Below are positions 48,934 through 58,123 of a stretch of DNA of 64,000 nt, piece after piece. The stretch lies in contig NZ_JBLXDO010000002.1 in assembly GCF_048263965.1 (NCBI RefSeq), forward strand, positions 216,971-280,970, read 5' to 3'. Positions within the stretch are counted from its first letter, which is position 1; each line of letters begins with the position of its first letter. Source of the DNA: Ferrimonas sp048263965. Lineage in GTDB: Bacteria; Pseudomonadota; Gammaproteobacteria; Enterobacterales; Shewanellaceae. The translations under genes were made by a program, and so were the position numbers. A model generated the notes under the pieces. The model did no database searches and had not been told where the DNA came from. It worked only from the letters and a program-made list of their open reading frames with translations.

Positions 48934-51774
48934 ATGAAGTCGGCGCTCATAGCGTCCCTGATGCTCAGCGCATCTGTGGCCGCCAACCCAGTCAGTCAGA
49001 TCCCCGGCCTCGGCGGTGCCTACCACGCTTCCCAGGTGCTGAAAGAGGAGATCCTGAGCGCCGGCACCCTGGCGGTGACCGCCTCCCGGGATGCCGCCCT
49101 GTTTACCATAGGCGGCACCACGTTGGATGCCTACATCCTGACTCTGCCGCTGGACGGTGCCACCAAGACCCGGGTGATCAAGCGCCTGGCCAACCCCATG
49201 TACGCCATCCAACTGGGACACTTCCTCTACATGTTCAAGGAGCGTTATGGCGGCTATGACGGCGAAGACCAGTTCAAGCAACATCTGCTGAAGCACTACT
49301 CCACGGCTCAGCTGAGCCAGTACCAGCACTCTCTGTTTACCCTGGAAACCCCGGGGGCTGATAATGACAAGACCGAAGCCAAGCCGCTGATTGACGACCA
49401 GTTCATCGCCACCTTGGTGTCCATGTACGACGCCCTGTTCAACAACGACGAGTGGGTATTGGGGCGTCACCTTCCGGACCACTACCGCTACCTGGGTGAA
49501 TCCGACGCCGACCAGGCGCTTATCGCCCGTATTCAGCCTCTGGTGATTGGCCTGCTGGAACGGGTCGAGGCGGGCATGGAGCCCGGAGAGTTCAAAAACG
49601 CCGTCAGGGAGGTCATCGCCGACAATGCGCCGGAGCAGGCGGGTAAGCTGAACAACAAGGCGGAGGCGATCACCATCACCCTGATCGACTTCGTTCGCTA
49701 CAACGTGCTGAAGAGCTACCGCCAGTTTGTCTGGGAGGAGAGCCGGGCTGAGGCTCAGGCCAACTGGATGACTAAGCAGCTTGACCAGAACCCCAAGGCG
49801 TTGGTGGACTACCTGACCAGCCGAGACCAACGCCGGTTTGCGGTACAGGTGACCGTGGACGGCCTGCAGCAGGGACTGATGGCCGCCCTGGTCGCCCCCG
49901 AGCACTCCCCCTTCCTGAGTCAGGCCCTGGCCCAACACCACAACCGGGAAAACCTGAAGCCAAAAGGCGAGAGAGCCGCCAGGCCGGAGCATCAGCAGCA
50001 GCTCACCTACCTGACCCAGCTGGTTGAGGCGCCACAACAGGATGAGCACTACCTGCCCTTTTTCAGGACCCTCTATGCCCAGCCTCAGGGGATCGTTCAG
50101 CACGGAGTGTCCACCACACCCACCATCAGCGTACGCAACCTGCCCATCATCAAAACCGGCGCCGATGTCGCCGGCAACGGTGGCACCGGCATCCCCAATT
50201 TCCACTTCGTCGACCGACTCCAGGACCGGGCCTACTACTTCTACGGCAACGACGCCCTGCAGTTGGAGCGGCTGTTTGAGCAGCACGGCGCCAAAACCAT
50301 GTTTGACCGGCTGGATCACCTGAAAACCATGAGTTGCAACGCTCAGTATGACTGGAACAGTCAGGTGGGCTATGACGCCCTGGTCAATCTGGGCCTGGGT
50401 GAAGTGGTGCGGGACTTTGGTGAGCGCCGCTGTGCCAGAGAACTGGCCCGTCGCGCCAAGGTGCACCCGCAGCTGCAATCGGCCCGAACCGAACTGCTGA
50501 GCCTGATTGCCGACTACCAGGCCACCAGCTGGCTGCTGCCCCTGAGCAAAGCCTCTCAGAAACGTCACCTGGAACAGAAAATTGAGCAACTGGCGCAACT
50601 GTCCGAACAGGGGATGCCGGATTACCTGCTGATCTACAACCCCTGGCCGGATCATTTTGCCCACTTCAAGGGACCCTTCAGTGACGAGATCATCGCCCCC
50701 ACCGGAGAGCTGAACCGCCTGGATTACTGGCTAGGCGAGTACGACGGTTACTACCGTCAGGCCGGCATCAGCCAGCGTACTCTGTGGGGGATGGCAGGGG
50801 ACCACGGCCTGACCCCAATCTACTGGGCGGTCAATCCCCAGGAGCAGGCGCTTGAACCGCTGCAACAAAAGCTGGGTTATCCACTGAAGATCAGGAAGAT
50901 CTCCTCAGATGAGGGGGAAGGTCCGAAGATCACCAACGCCCACCACTTTCCCAGCAGTCAGGATCTGGACCTGGTTATCGCCTCCACCGCTGGCGGCAAC
51001 TTTATGCTGGACCTGTTTAACTCTCACAGCGGCTGGCAGACCCAGCCCCTGTATCGGGAGCTGACCCAGTGGCAACCCAGTCAGGCGCCCGAGGGCAGCA
51101 GAGTGGATCTCATTGCTGAACTGACCACCCGGCTCGCCTCCAGTCTGGACTATCTGGCGGTGAGGGAGACCCCCTGCACCACCGAGATGTGCACCCTGAG
51201 GCTGGTGGCCCAGCGGGATGGGCAGCGTCGGGATGAACTGATTCAACGTCATGGGGACAGGTTGCACTATCGCAGTGCCGACGCCAGAACCGCACCGGTG
51301 CTGCTTCAGTTGAATGAATCCAACCCCTGGGAAGCGCCCCTGGATCCGGCGCACCAGCAGGAGAAAGCCCGATTGTTGACCGCCTGTCTGGATGCCCCGC
51401 TCACTGAACCTGAACAATGGTGCACCAGCACTCAGTGGCAGCAGTTGACCCGGCTGACCCCAAGGCCGGACTCGGTGAACCAACTGGCTCACCTCTACGA
51501 TGAGGACAGAGCCGGTACCATCAACCTGTTCCCCGCCGAAGGGGTGGGCTACAACACCCTGGTGCCCGGACGTCATGCCGGTGAACACTACCTGGAGAAG
51601 GATGCCTTCCTGGGGTTCTGGGGAGCCCCCATCGAAGCTGAAGCCCGGGTACCGACTGCCATCAATGGCTCACTGGCCCCCACCCTGTATGAGTACCTGA
51701 CCGGAGAGCCGGTCATCCCGGGTGTGGACGGCTGGGGCTTCCCCTCTCTGTGGCCCCAGTTAAAGGGGCGCTGA
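48934..51774 (+). CDS. Large exported alkaline-phosphatase-superfamily enzyme
   Basis: A 946-residue protein with an N-terminal signal peptide (ALIASLMLSASVAANP). Motifs of the alkaline phosphatase/phosphodiesterase superfamily are present: VDGLQQGLMAAL with the first metal Asp, NGGTGIPNFHFVD around the nucleophile Thr, NPWPDHFAH, GDHGLTPIY and PGRHAGEHYLEKDAFLGF. It is much longer than type I phosphodiesterases; the N-terminal 300 residues are extra. The substrate (phosphate or sulfate ester, or phosphodiester) is unknown. It is divergent from csgE. Confidence 0.78.
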   Translation: MKSALIASLMLSASVAANPVSQIPGLGGAYHASQVLKEEILSAGTLAVTASRDAALFTIGGTTLDAYILTLPLDGATKTRVIKRLANPMYAIQLGHFLYMFKERYGGYDGEDQFKQHLLKHYSTAQLSQYQHSLFTLETPGADNDKTEAKPLIDDQFIATLVSMYDALFNNDEWVLGRHLPDHYRYLGESDADQALIARIQPLVIGLLERVEAGMEPGEFKNAVREVIADNAPEQAGKLNNKAEAITITLIDFVRYNVLKSYRQFVWEESRAEAQANWMTKQLDQNPKALVDYLTSRDQRRFAVQVTVDGLQQGLMAALVAPEHSPFLSQALAQHHNRENLKPKGERAARPEHQQQLTYLTQLVEAPQQDEHYLPFFRTLYAQPQGIVQHGVSTTPTISVRNLPIIKTGADVAGNGGTGIPNFHFVDRLQDRAYYFYGNDALQLERLFEQHGAKTMFDRLDHLKTMSCNAQYDWNSQVGYDALVNLGLGEVVRDFGERRCARELARRAKVHPQLQSARTELLSLIADYQATSWLLPLSKASQKRHLEQKIEQLAQLSEQGMPDYLLIYNPWPDHFAHFKGPFSDEIIAPTGELNRLDYWLGEYDGYYRQAGISQRTLWGMAGDHGLTPIYWAVNPQEQALEPLQQKLGYPLKIRKISSDEGEGPKITNAHHFPSSQDLDLVIASTAGGNFMLDLFNSHSGWQTQPLYRELTQWQPSQAPEGSRVDLIAELTTRLASSLDYLAVRETPCTTEMCTLRLVAQRDGQRRDELIQRHGDRLHYRSADARTAPVLLQLNESNPWEAPLDPAHQQEKARLLTACLDAPLTEPEQWCTSTQWQQLTRLTPRPDSVNQLAHLYDEDRAGTINLFPAEGVGYNTLVPGRHAGEHYLEKDAFLGFWGAPIEAEARVPTAINGSLAPTLYEYLTGEPVIPGVDGWGFPSLWPQLKGR

Positions 51775-52255
51775 ACTCAAACCGGCGTCTGAACTCTGAG
51801 GTGACCTTACTTTCCCTCTCTAGAGGCAGGCGCCGCTCATTGCCCTGATGGGGAGTAGCGGCATTGATGGGGCGGCTCTCGCCAACAGCATGGGCAGAGG
51901 CTCACCGGCCAGGTCGACACCGAGCCGTGCTCCCCGACATCCCCCTGACAAACCGAAATTTACCCCTGCGATGCGTCCCTTCATCCCTGACTTTCATAAA
52001 ACACCAGCAAAATTAACATCTCAACAACACCCAGGGACCAGTCATTCCACTCTGCAAACCGCCAATATGCAGGCAGATCATCTAGGTTTGCGTTCCAACT
52101 CGCGTACCAGCTCCCAATTCTTGAGCTGCGGACCCGGATATTATTGTCTTTTGCCAGACCCGTTGGTACTCTGTCGGCCCCTCTCGGCAGGGCCTGACGG
52201 GGGTTCACGGCGGCATTTGGCCGTGATTTCGGATTTGAGAGTTGGAGAGTCACAG
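51775..52255. promoter_or_regulatory. Long leader of ribA, no gene
   Basis: About 480 bases before ribA. The region contains a perfect seven-base palindromic stem TCACGGC/GCCGTGA at 52205-52224, 30 bases before the start codon, and a GCCGCT/AGCGGC hairpin at 51832-51860. I looked for the conserved FMN riboswitch elements and did not see them. An open frame through this region has no family resemblance. Confidence 0.45.
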
Positions 52256-52852
52256 ATGATTAAGGTTAGGCAAACGGTTCCACTGAAAGTGGGCAGGTCA
52301 CAGGTGGAAGCGGAGCTCAGCTCATTTCACGGCCTGGAATCAGGCAAGGAGCATGTCGCCATGCGCTTCGCCGGAACCGGTCCCGCCAGCGGCGCCCCCC
52401 TGGTACGGATGCACTCCGAGTGCCTGACCGGAGACGTTTTCCACTCCTCCCGCTGCGACTGTGGCGAACAGCTCAATGAAGCCATTGAGCGCCTGCACGT
52501 GTCCGGCGGTGTGTTGCTGTACCTGCGCCAGGAAGGCCGCGGCATCGGCTTGTACAACAAGCTGGATGCTTATGCCCTGCAGGACACCGGTCTGAACACC
52601 TACGAAGCCAACGTTAAACTGGGTTTCGGTGAAGACCAGCGTGACTTTGCCGAGGCTGCAGGCATGCTCAAGGCGATGGGCATCGACCGCATCCGCCTGA
52701 TCACCAACAACCCCCGCAAAGTTAAGCAGCTGACCGACTATGGCATCGAAGTGGAATCCATGGTCAACACCTCGGTGCACATGAAGCCAGGTAACGAGTC
52801 CTACCTGAAGGCGAAGAAGTGCCACGGTAACCACCACCTGGCCATCGACTGA
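52256..52852 (+). CDS. ribA: GTP cyclohydrolase II
   Basis: A 198-residue enzyme that opens GTP as the first step of riboflavin synthesis. Zinc ligands are in SECLTGDVFHSSRCDCGEQ (three Cys), followed by LRQEGRGIGLYNKLDAYALQ and LITNNPRKVKQL. Length matches E. coli RibA (196). The ATG at 52256 gives the standard N-terminus MIKVRQTV; the long upstream frame is not part of it. A stand-alone ribA, not fused to ribB. Confidence 0.96.
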   Translation: MIKVRQTVPLKVGRSQVEAELSSFHGLESGKEHVAMRFAGTGPASGAPLVRMHSECLTGDVFHSSRCDCGEQLNEAIERLHVSGGVLLYLRQEGRGIGLYNKLDAYALQDTGLNTYEANVKLGFGEDQRDFAEAAGMLKAMGIDRIRLITNNPRKVKQLTDYGIEVESMVNTSVHMKPGNESYLKAKKCHGNHHLAID

Positions 52853-53108
52853 GTTTCTTGCAGGCTGGCGCCGGCCTCAAATGAGCTCCGGCGCCCAATG
52901 AAACCATCGGCAATACTGCGCCGAAGCGTATTCCTGCCCGTCATTTGACTCCTTCCTCACCTCCGCCATTGTTCTGCGTCATCTTTTTCCCAAATGGGGC
53001 AAAATTTCCCTGTTCCCGTCACAAGGTTTTGGATAGAATCGCCGCCCAATAAATTTTCATAAGTGTTTTCAGCGACGCTCTTCGCTGTCTTATCGAGGTT
53101 ATTGGATC

Positions 53109-53564
53109 ATGAGTAACAAGTTCATCATTACCTGGGACAACATGCAGATGTACTCCCGCCAGCTGGCCGAGCGCCTGCTACCCGCTGACCAGTGGAAGGG
53201 GATCATCGCCGTCAGCCGAGGTGGACTTGTACCCTCCGCCATTCTTGCCCGTGAACTGGGCATCCGCCACGTCGATACCGTGTGCATCTCCAGCTATGAC
53301 CACAACCACCAAAGGGATCTGACCATCCTGAAAAAGGCCCCGGGTGATGGCGAAGGCTTCATCGTCATTGATGATCTGGTGGACACCGGTGGCACCGCCG
53401 AAGTGATTCGCGAACTCTACCCCAAAGCCAAGTTTGTCACCGTATGCGCCAAGCCCGCAGGTAAGCACCTGGTCGACGACTATGTGGTGGACATTCCTCA
53501 GGACACCTGGATTGAACAGCCTTGGGATATGGCGGTCACCTTCGTAGAGCCTCTGTCCAAGTAA
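53109..53564 (+). CDS. gpt: Xanthine-guanine phosphoribosyltransferase
   Basis: A 151-residue purine salvage enzyme. The PRPP-binding motif is VIDDLVDTGGTA, preceded by a flexible loop region (SSYDHNHQRDLTI). The C-terminal end IEQPWDMAVTFVEPL is typical of Gpt. It converts xanthine and guanine with PRPP to nucleotides. It stands alone between ribA and a likely terminator hairpin. Confidence 0.96.
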   Translation: MSNKFIITWDNMQMYSRQLAERLLPADQWKGIIAVSRGGLVPSAILARELGIRHVDTVCISSYDHNHQRDLTILKKAPGDGEGFIVIDDLVDTGGTAEVIRELYPKAKFVTVCAKPAGKHLVDDYVVDIPQDTWIEQPWDMAVTFVEPLSK

Positions 53565-53580
53565 CAAGGCCAGCGATGCT

Positions 53581-53606
53581 AAGGCGGGGGGACAAACTCC
53601 CGCCTT
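53581..53606 (+). terminator. Hairpin downstream of gpt
   Basis: AAGGCGGG/CCCGCCTT (53581-53606) with a ten-base loop, followed by a pyrimidine-rich stretch rather than a pure T run. A moderate terminator for gpt. Confidence 0.6.
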
Positions 53607-53801
53607 AACCCTCTCTTCTTATTTGTCTTTTTCTTCCTGCCAACGCCCACAACAGTCAGATCATCCAGTTCTACGATATATCCAATCTATTTATTCCATC
53701 ATTATTCGTTGGTGTAACGATTTTCCCTTAACTACCTTTTCTTGATATGGCCGCGCCCTTTGCGCGTCCGGCGTCCCTATCTCAACCATGAGGATCAGCA
53801 G

Positions 53802-54221
53802 ATGTCACTGAAAGGATCAAAAACCGAACAGAACCTGAAAGACGCCTTCGCCGGCGAGTCCCAAGCCAACCGTCGCTACCTCTACTTCGCCGCCAAGGCC
53901 GACGTGGAAGGCTACAACGACGTGGCAGCGGTGTTCCGTTCCACCGCCGAAGGGGAAACCGGCCACGCCCATGGACACCTGGAGTATCTTGAGGAGGTGG
54001 GCGACCCCGCCACCGGGCTGCCCATCGGCGGGACATCAGACAACCTCAAGGCCGCCATCGCCGGTGAAACCCATGAGTACACCGACATGTATCCGGGCAT
54101 GGCGAAGACCGCCCGGGATGAGGGATTTGATGAGGTCGCCGACTGGTTCGAGACCCTGGCAAAGGCGGAACGCAGCCACGCCAACCGATTCCAGAAAGCC
54201 CTGGATAACCTGGACGACTGA
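53802..54221 (+). CDS. Rubrerythrin-family diiron protein without rubredoxin domain
   Basis: A 139-residue four-helix protein. Diiron ligand motifs are GESQANRRY, EGETGHAHGHLEYL, GETHEYTDMYPG and KAERSHANRF. There is no C-terminal rubredoxin domain, so it is an erythrin- or sulerythrin-type protein that probably reduces peroxide using a separate electron donor. The ATG at 53802 follows GGATCAGCAG. The following Fe-S protein gene, 14 bases away, may encode that donor path. Confidence 0.92.
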   Translation: MSLKGSKTEQNLKDAFAGESQANRRYLYFAAKADVEGYNDVAAVFRSTAEGETGHAHGHLEYLEEVGDPATGLPIGGTSDNLKAAIAGETHEYTDMYPGMAKTARDEGFDEVADWFETLAKAERSHANRFQKALDNLDD

Positions 54222-54235
54222 CAGGGAGCGGCACC

Positions 54236-55564
54236 ATGGCCCATCGGGAAGGAAGTCTGGAAGCTCCCACGCGCCACCCTCTGGAGTGGCGCAAGCCGGA
54301 GTTTTACGACAGAGACGCCCTCAACCAGGAATTGGAGAGGGTGTTCGACGTCTGTCACGGCTGCAGGCGCTGTGTCAGCCTGTGCCACTCCTTCCCTACC
54401 CTGTTTGATCTGGTGGATGAGTCGGACACCATGGAGGTGGATGGTGTCGACAAGGCCGATTACGCCCAGGTGGTGGATCACTGCTACCTGTGCGATCTCT
54501 GCTACCTGACCAAGTGCCCCTATGTGCCCCCCCATGAGTGGAACATCGATTTCCCCCACCTGATGCTCAGAGCCAAGGCGGTCAAGTTTCACGAAAGCGG
54601 CGCCCGCTTCAGGGACAAACTGCTCACCAGTACCACCACCGTCGGCCGGCTCGCGTCTTTGCCCGGGGTGGATTCCATAGTTAATGCCCTCAACAACACC
54701 GCAAGCTTTCGCAACCAGTTGGAATCCGCTCTGGGAGTTCACCATCAGGCCCCGTTGCCCAAATACCACAGCAAAACCATTCGCCACAGAACCCGTCCGC
54801 TGCAGGAGGTACTGGAGCCTGTGCCAGCCGGAGAAACCACCGGCAAGGTGGCCCTGTTCTCCACCTGTTACGGCAACTTCAACGCCCCTCATCTGGGTGA
54901 GGATCTCTACAAGGTGTTTCAGCACAATGGCATCCACATCGAACTGGTGCCGGGCAACCTCTGCTGTGGCATGCCCAAGCTGGAACTGGGGGATCTGGAG
55001 TCGGTTCAGGCCCTGATGGAGAAGAGCCTGCCCGTGCTGACTGAGATGGTGGACGAGGGGTTCGACATCATCGCACCTGTCCCCTCCTGCGTGCTGATGT
55101 TCAAACAGGAACTTCCGTTGATGTTCCCGGAAAATCACTCCCTGGCACGGGTACAACGCGCCTTTTTCGACCCATTTGAGTATCTGGCCATGCGCCACAA
55201 GGCTGGGCTGCTCGACACCGATTTCCCCAGACCCCTGGGCAAGGTTGCCTATCAGGTGGCCTGCCACCAGCGGGTGCAGCGCATCGGCATGAAAACCAGG
55301 GAGGTGCTCAGCCTGATCCCGGGCAGTGAGGTAACCGCCATCGAGCGATGCTCAGGTCACGACGGCACCTACGCGGTCAAGGAAGAAACCCATGCCAACG
55401 CGGTGAAAATAGCCCGGCCAGTGGTACGAAAGCTGGACCAGTTGCAGGGGGACCACCTGGTGAGCGACTGCCCCATGGCCGCCACCCATCTGGCCAGCCT
55501 GGCCGAGGGTGAGGCGCAGCCCACCCACCCCATCACCCTGCTGCGGCAGGCCTACGGACTATAG
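54236..55564 (+). CDS. GlpC/heterodisulfide reductase-like Fe-S oxidoreductase
   Basis: A 442-residue protein. Two [4Fe-4S] motifs lie near the N-terminus (CHGCRRCVSLCHSFP and CYLCDLCYLTKCPYVPPHEW). Two CCG domains follow (FSTCYGNFNAP...GNLCCGMPK, and YQVACHQRVQ...IERCSGHDG). The layout matches GlpC and HdrD, which pass electrons to or from disulfide or quinone partners. It is in an operon with rubrerythrin and DUF3501, a trio I have seen in several proteobacteria. The electron partner is unknown. Confidence 0.88.
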   Translation: MAHREGSLEAPTRHPLEWRKPEFYDRDALNQELERVFDVCHGCRRCVSLCHSFPTLFDLVDESDTMEVDGVDKADYAQVVDHCYLCDLCYLTKCPYVPPHEWNIDFPHLMLRAKAVKFHESGARFRDKLLTSTTTVGRLASLPGVDSIVNALNNTASFRNQLESALGVHHQAPLPKYHSKTIRHRTRPLQEVLEPVPAGETTGKVALFSTCYGNFNAPHLGEDLYKVFQHNGIHIELVPGNLCCGMPKLELGDLESVQALMEKSLPVLTEMVDEGFDIIAPVPSCVLMFKQELPLMFPENHSLARVQRAFFDPFEYLAMRHKAGLLDTDFPRPLGKVAYQVACHQRVQRIGMKTREVLSLIPGSEVTAIERCSGHDGTYAVKEETHANAVKIARPVVRKLDQLQGDHLVSDCPMAATHLASLAEGEAQPTHPITLLRQAYGL

Positions 55565-55572
55565 GAGTGCCC

Positions 55573-56172
55573 ATGAGCAAGCTGACCCGACACCAGCTTT
55601 GGTCCCTGGAGGAGTACGCCGAGCAGCGCCCGGCCTTTCGCCACCAGGTGATGGAACACAAGAGATTCAGGCAACTGATGCTCGGAGAGCACCTGAGGCT
55701 GACCTTCGAAGATGAGATGACCATTCGCTACCAGGTTCAGGAGATGCTGCGCATCGAACGCATCTTTGAGGGGCCAGCCATTCAGGAGGAGCTGGACGCC
55801 TATAACCCCCTGATTCCCGATGGCACCAACCTCAAGGCCACCATGATGCTGGAGTACCCCAATGCCAGCGAACGGCGGGAGCGTCTGGCACAGCTGGCCG
55901 GCATTGAGCACAAGATCTGGCTGCAGGTGGGGGACGACTGGTGCTGCTATGCCATTGCCGATGAAGACCTGGATCGCAGCGACGAACACAAAACCTCCAG
56001 TGTCCACTTCCTGCGCTTTGAGCTGACACCGGAAGCCATTTTGGACCTGAAGCAGGGCGCCGCCCTGGTCATTGGGGTCGATCACCCCCAGATGGATACC
56101 GGCCCCATTCCTGTGCCGGACGCAGTGCGGGATGCCCTGGCCGAGGATCTCTCCATTACCTACGCCAGCTGA
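55573..56172 (+). CDS. DUF3501 family protein
   Basis: A 199-residue protein with MSKLTRHQLWSLEEYAEQRP at its start and FEDEMTIRYQVQEMLRIERI, typical of DUF3501. A second conserved region is SSVHFLRFELTPEAILDLK. It always travels with the Fe-S oxidoreductase and rubrerythrin genes in my experience; the function is not known. The ATG at 55573 has AGGAG five bases upstream. Its 3' end overlaps the convergent DUF2063 gene by 13 bases. Confidence 0.86.
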   Translation: MSKLTRHQLWSLEEYAEQRPAFRHQVMEHKRFRQLMLGEHLRLTFEDEMTIRYQVQEMLRIERIFEGPAIQEELDAYNPLIPDGTNLKATMMLEYPNASERRERLAQLAGIEHKIWLQVGDDWCCYAIADEDLDRSDEHKTSSVHFLRFELTPEAILDLKQGAALVIGVDHPQMDTGPIPVPDAVRDALAEDLSITYAS

Positions 56173-56888
56173 TCCCGGCTGACCAGCCACTGCCTCACCA
56201 TCAGCGTTGCCAGGTGGTGAGGCTCGAGCGCCAGGGCCCGGTGGGGATGACGCACTGAGGTCAGAGCCAGCCTGAGTGACGGGGTCACCTCCTCCCAGGA
56301 CAGATCCCTCTCAGTTGGCCAGATGGCCCACAGGCTCTGGGGCTGCTGAGTCAGTTCCAGCTCCCTCTCCTCACCTCCACTGAGTGCCATCAGGGTCTGC
56401 CAGATCGCCTCAATGGGATAGGCACTGGCCACCAGAGTCAACCCGGGGTTCAACTGCCAGGGCACCGGACCACCATGCTCCAGCCAAAGGGCGCACTCCT
56501 CGGCGGTCACCGGCTTCTGACGATGGGCATAGTAAGCCTTGTGCACTCCCCACTCCCAGCGCATCAGGGCGTTCAGGAAGGGAAAATCCCGCCACAGGCC
56601 ACTGGCCCTGGACTGAGCCTGCAACCAGGAAAGCAGCGTCGCTCCCGCCCAGTCCAGGGAGTCCTCGGGCTGCCACTGGGCGGCAAACTCGCGGACCACG
56701 GCCAGAAACAGCGACTCGCCCAACAGCTGCTCTGTGGCCGGGTAGCTTTTACGAATGGCTGAGATGGCTGCACCGACACGGTTCTGGCGGTACACCGCCA
56801 GGGCATCCTCCAGAGGTGACAAGGTCACCTTAAAACCGCCGCTGCCATGGTGCTGGTAGAAGTTGAGCGGATCCCTTACCCCTTTCAT
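56160..56888 (-). CDS. bufC: DUF2063 protein, BufC-type partner of the RiPP enzyme
   Basis: A 242-residue protein. An N-terminal helical DUF2063 domain (PLEDALAVYRQNRVGAAISA; SYPATEQLLGESLFLAVVRE) is followed by a domain with ALMRWEWGVHKAYYA. DUF2063 partners bind the DUF692 enzyme and recruit the precursor peptide. Its start overlaps the DUF692 stop at 56888. Third gene of a bufferin-type cluster. The symbol follows bufferin nomenclature and is inferred from gene order. Confidence 0.85.
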   Translation of the reverse strand: MKGVRDPLNFYQHHGSGGFKVTLSPLEDALAVYRQNRVGAAISAIRKSYPATEQLLGESLFLAVVREFAAQWQPEDSLDWAGATLLSWLQAQSRASGLWRDFPFLNALMRWEWGVHKAYYAHRQKPVTAEECALWLEHGGPVPWQLNPGLTLVASAYPIEAIWQTLMALSGGEERELELTQQPQSLWAIWPTERDLSWEEVTPSLRLALTSVRHPHRALALEPHHLATLMVRQWLVSRDQLA

Positions 56889-57712
56889 CAGGCTACCCTC
56901 CCTTGCATCATGGTGGCCGCCCGCGCCGCCTCCTCCAGCAGAACCGGCAACTCAGGAATGGCGTTGTCCCACTCAATCACCATGGGCCTGGGTCCCATGC
57001 GCACCAACACCTGTTCCAGCAGTTGCCACACTTCGGACGACACCCGGCTACCATGGGTATCCACCAACAGGCGATTTCTCTGCTCAAAGCCGGCGAGGTG
57101 GCAGTAGTGCACCGCCTCCAGCGGGAAGCTCTCCAGCAAAGTGAGCGGGTCCTGATCCAGATTCCGGGCAGTCACATAGAGGTTATTGACGTCCAGCAGC
57201 ACACCGGCACCGGTGCGGCGATGCATCTCGCTGAGCATCTCACCCTCATCCAGGCTGTCGTCCCTGTAGGCGAGATAGCGGGAGATGTTCTCCACCGCCA
57301 TCGGCAGGCCGGTAACCTGCTGAACCCGCTCTACCTGCTGGCACAGCCGATCGAGGGTATCAATGGAGTAGCTGACCGGAAGCAGGTCATGAACATGACC
57401 ATCGGGCAAACGGCACACCGCCAGGTGGTCGGAGACACCAATGGCGCCCAACTCATCCGCCATGATCTTCAGCCTCTGCAGATAGCCCTCATCCGGTCCG
57501 GATGAGGCCAGAGAAAGGCCGACGCAGTGCAGAATCACCGGATAACGCTCGGCAACCTGGCGTAGCAGGTGGTAGTGGGGGCCACGCAGGGCCATGAAGT
57601 TGTCCGCCAGGATCTCAACGAAAGGCAGCGGCTCGCGCCGCTGCAGCAGTTGTGCCATATGCCCTTCGCGCAAGCTGATGCCCGCGTCAGTGGGGGCCAG
57701 GCCAGGGATCAT
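56888..57712 (-). CDS. bufB: DUF692 multinuclear iron oxidase (MNIO), BufB-type
   Basis: A 274-residue TIM-barrel enzyme. Candidate metal ligands are in VSDHLAVCRL, VENIS, LDVNNLYVTA, CHLAGF, VDTHGSRV and IEWD. MNIO enzymes modify cysteines of small precursor peptides to oxazolone- or thiooxazole-type groups; in bufferins this creates copper-binding products. The order DUF2282-DUF692-DUF2063 matches such clusters. It overlaps both neighbours (4 bases with the precursor gene). All expected motifs are present. Confidence 0.92.
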   Translation of the reverse strand: MIPGLAPTDAGISLREGHMAQLLQRREPLPFVEILADNFMALRGPHYHLLRQVAERYPVILHCVGLSLASSGPDEGYLQRLKIMADELGAIGVSDHLAVCRLPDGHVHDLLPVSYSIDTLDRLCQQVERVQQVTGLPMAVENISRYLAYRDDSLDEGEMLSEMHRRTGAGVLLDVNNLYVTARNLDQDPLTLLESFPLEAVHYCHLAGFEQRNRLLVDTHGSRVSSEVWQLLEQVLVRMGPRPMVIEWDNAIPELPVLLEEAARAATMMQGRVA

Positions 57713-58008
57713 GACTTCTTCATTCCCTTGGCAGGCTTCACCTTAGCGACCTTGCCGCCCAGCTTCTTACAGGTTCCCTGGGGCACGTAGACCCACTCAT
57801 TGGGGCTGTTGTCTGACTTTGCCTGGCCTGCACAACCATGACTGCCGTCGAGGGCACCGCAGTCATTCATCCCTTTCTTGGCTACCCCGGCACACTTTTC
57901 CCAGGCTTCGGGCTGATCAGGAACGGCGTTGGCCTGGCCAGACGCCAACAGGAATCCAGCAGACACCATGCCGGCCAGGGTTGCTTTCAGAGTGTTGTGC
58001 TTTTCCAT
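57709..58008 (-). CDS. bufA: DUF2282 bufferin precursor (BufA1-type)
   Basis: A 99-residue precursor with a signal peptide (ATLAGMVSAGFLLASGQANA). Four cysteines lie in EKCAG, NDCGAL, HGCAGQ and GTCKKLGG, the DUF2282 pattern, with EWVYVPQGTC near the end. The C-terminal tail is Lys-rich. These cysteines are the likely modification sites of the DUF692 enzyme; the mature peptide is probably periplasmic and binds copper. It is the first gene of the unit. Confidence 0.9.
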   Translation of the reverse strand: MEKHNTLKATLAGMVSAGFLLASGQANAVPDQPEAWEKCAGVAKKGMNDCGALDGSHGCAGQAKSDNSPNEWVYVPQGTCKKLGGKVAKVKPAKGMKKS

Positions 58009-58123
58009 TGCCTATCTCCAGTTGCTCACGAAGTGTTCAACTAGAAGATAGGTGTTTGAGCGGATCTATTTCCCCGCACTTCATATCATTAAAGTGCAGG
58101 GATATACCAAAAAAGAATATGGT

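Noticed and set aside
48760..50664. Upstream extension of the csgE frame (about 630 extra codons)
   Set aside because: It is antisense to the exported phosphatase-like gene; CsgE starts with its signal peptide at 48759.
51848..52255. N-terminal extension of the ribA frame
   Set aside because: The extra 136 codons show no similarity to RibA, whose normal N-terminus begins at 52256.
51775..52255. FMN riboswitch upstream of ribA
   Set aside because: The conserved aptamer segments could not be found; only unrelated hairpins are present.
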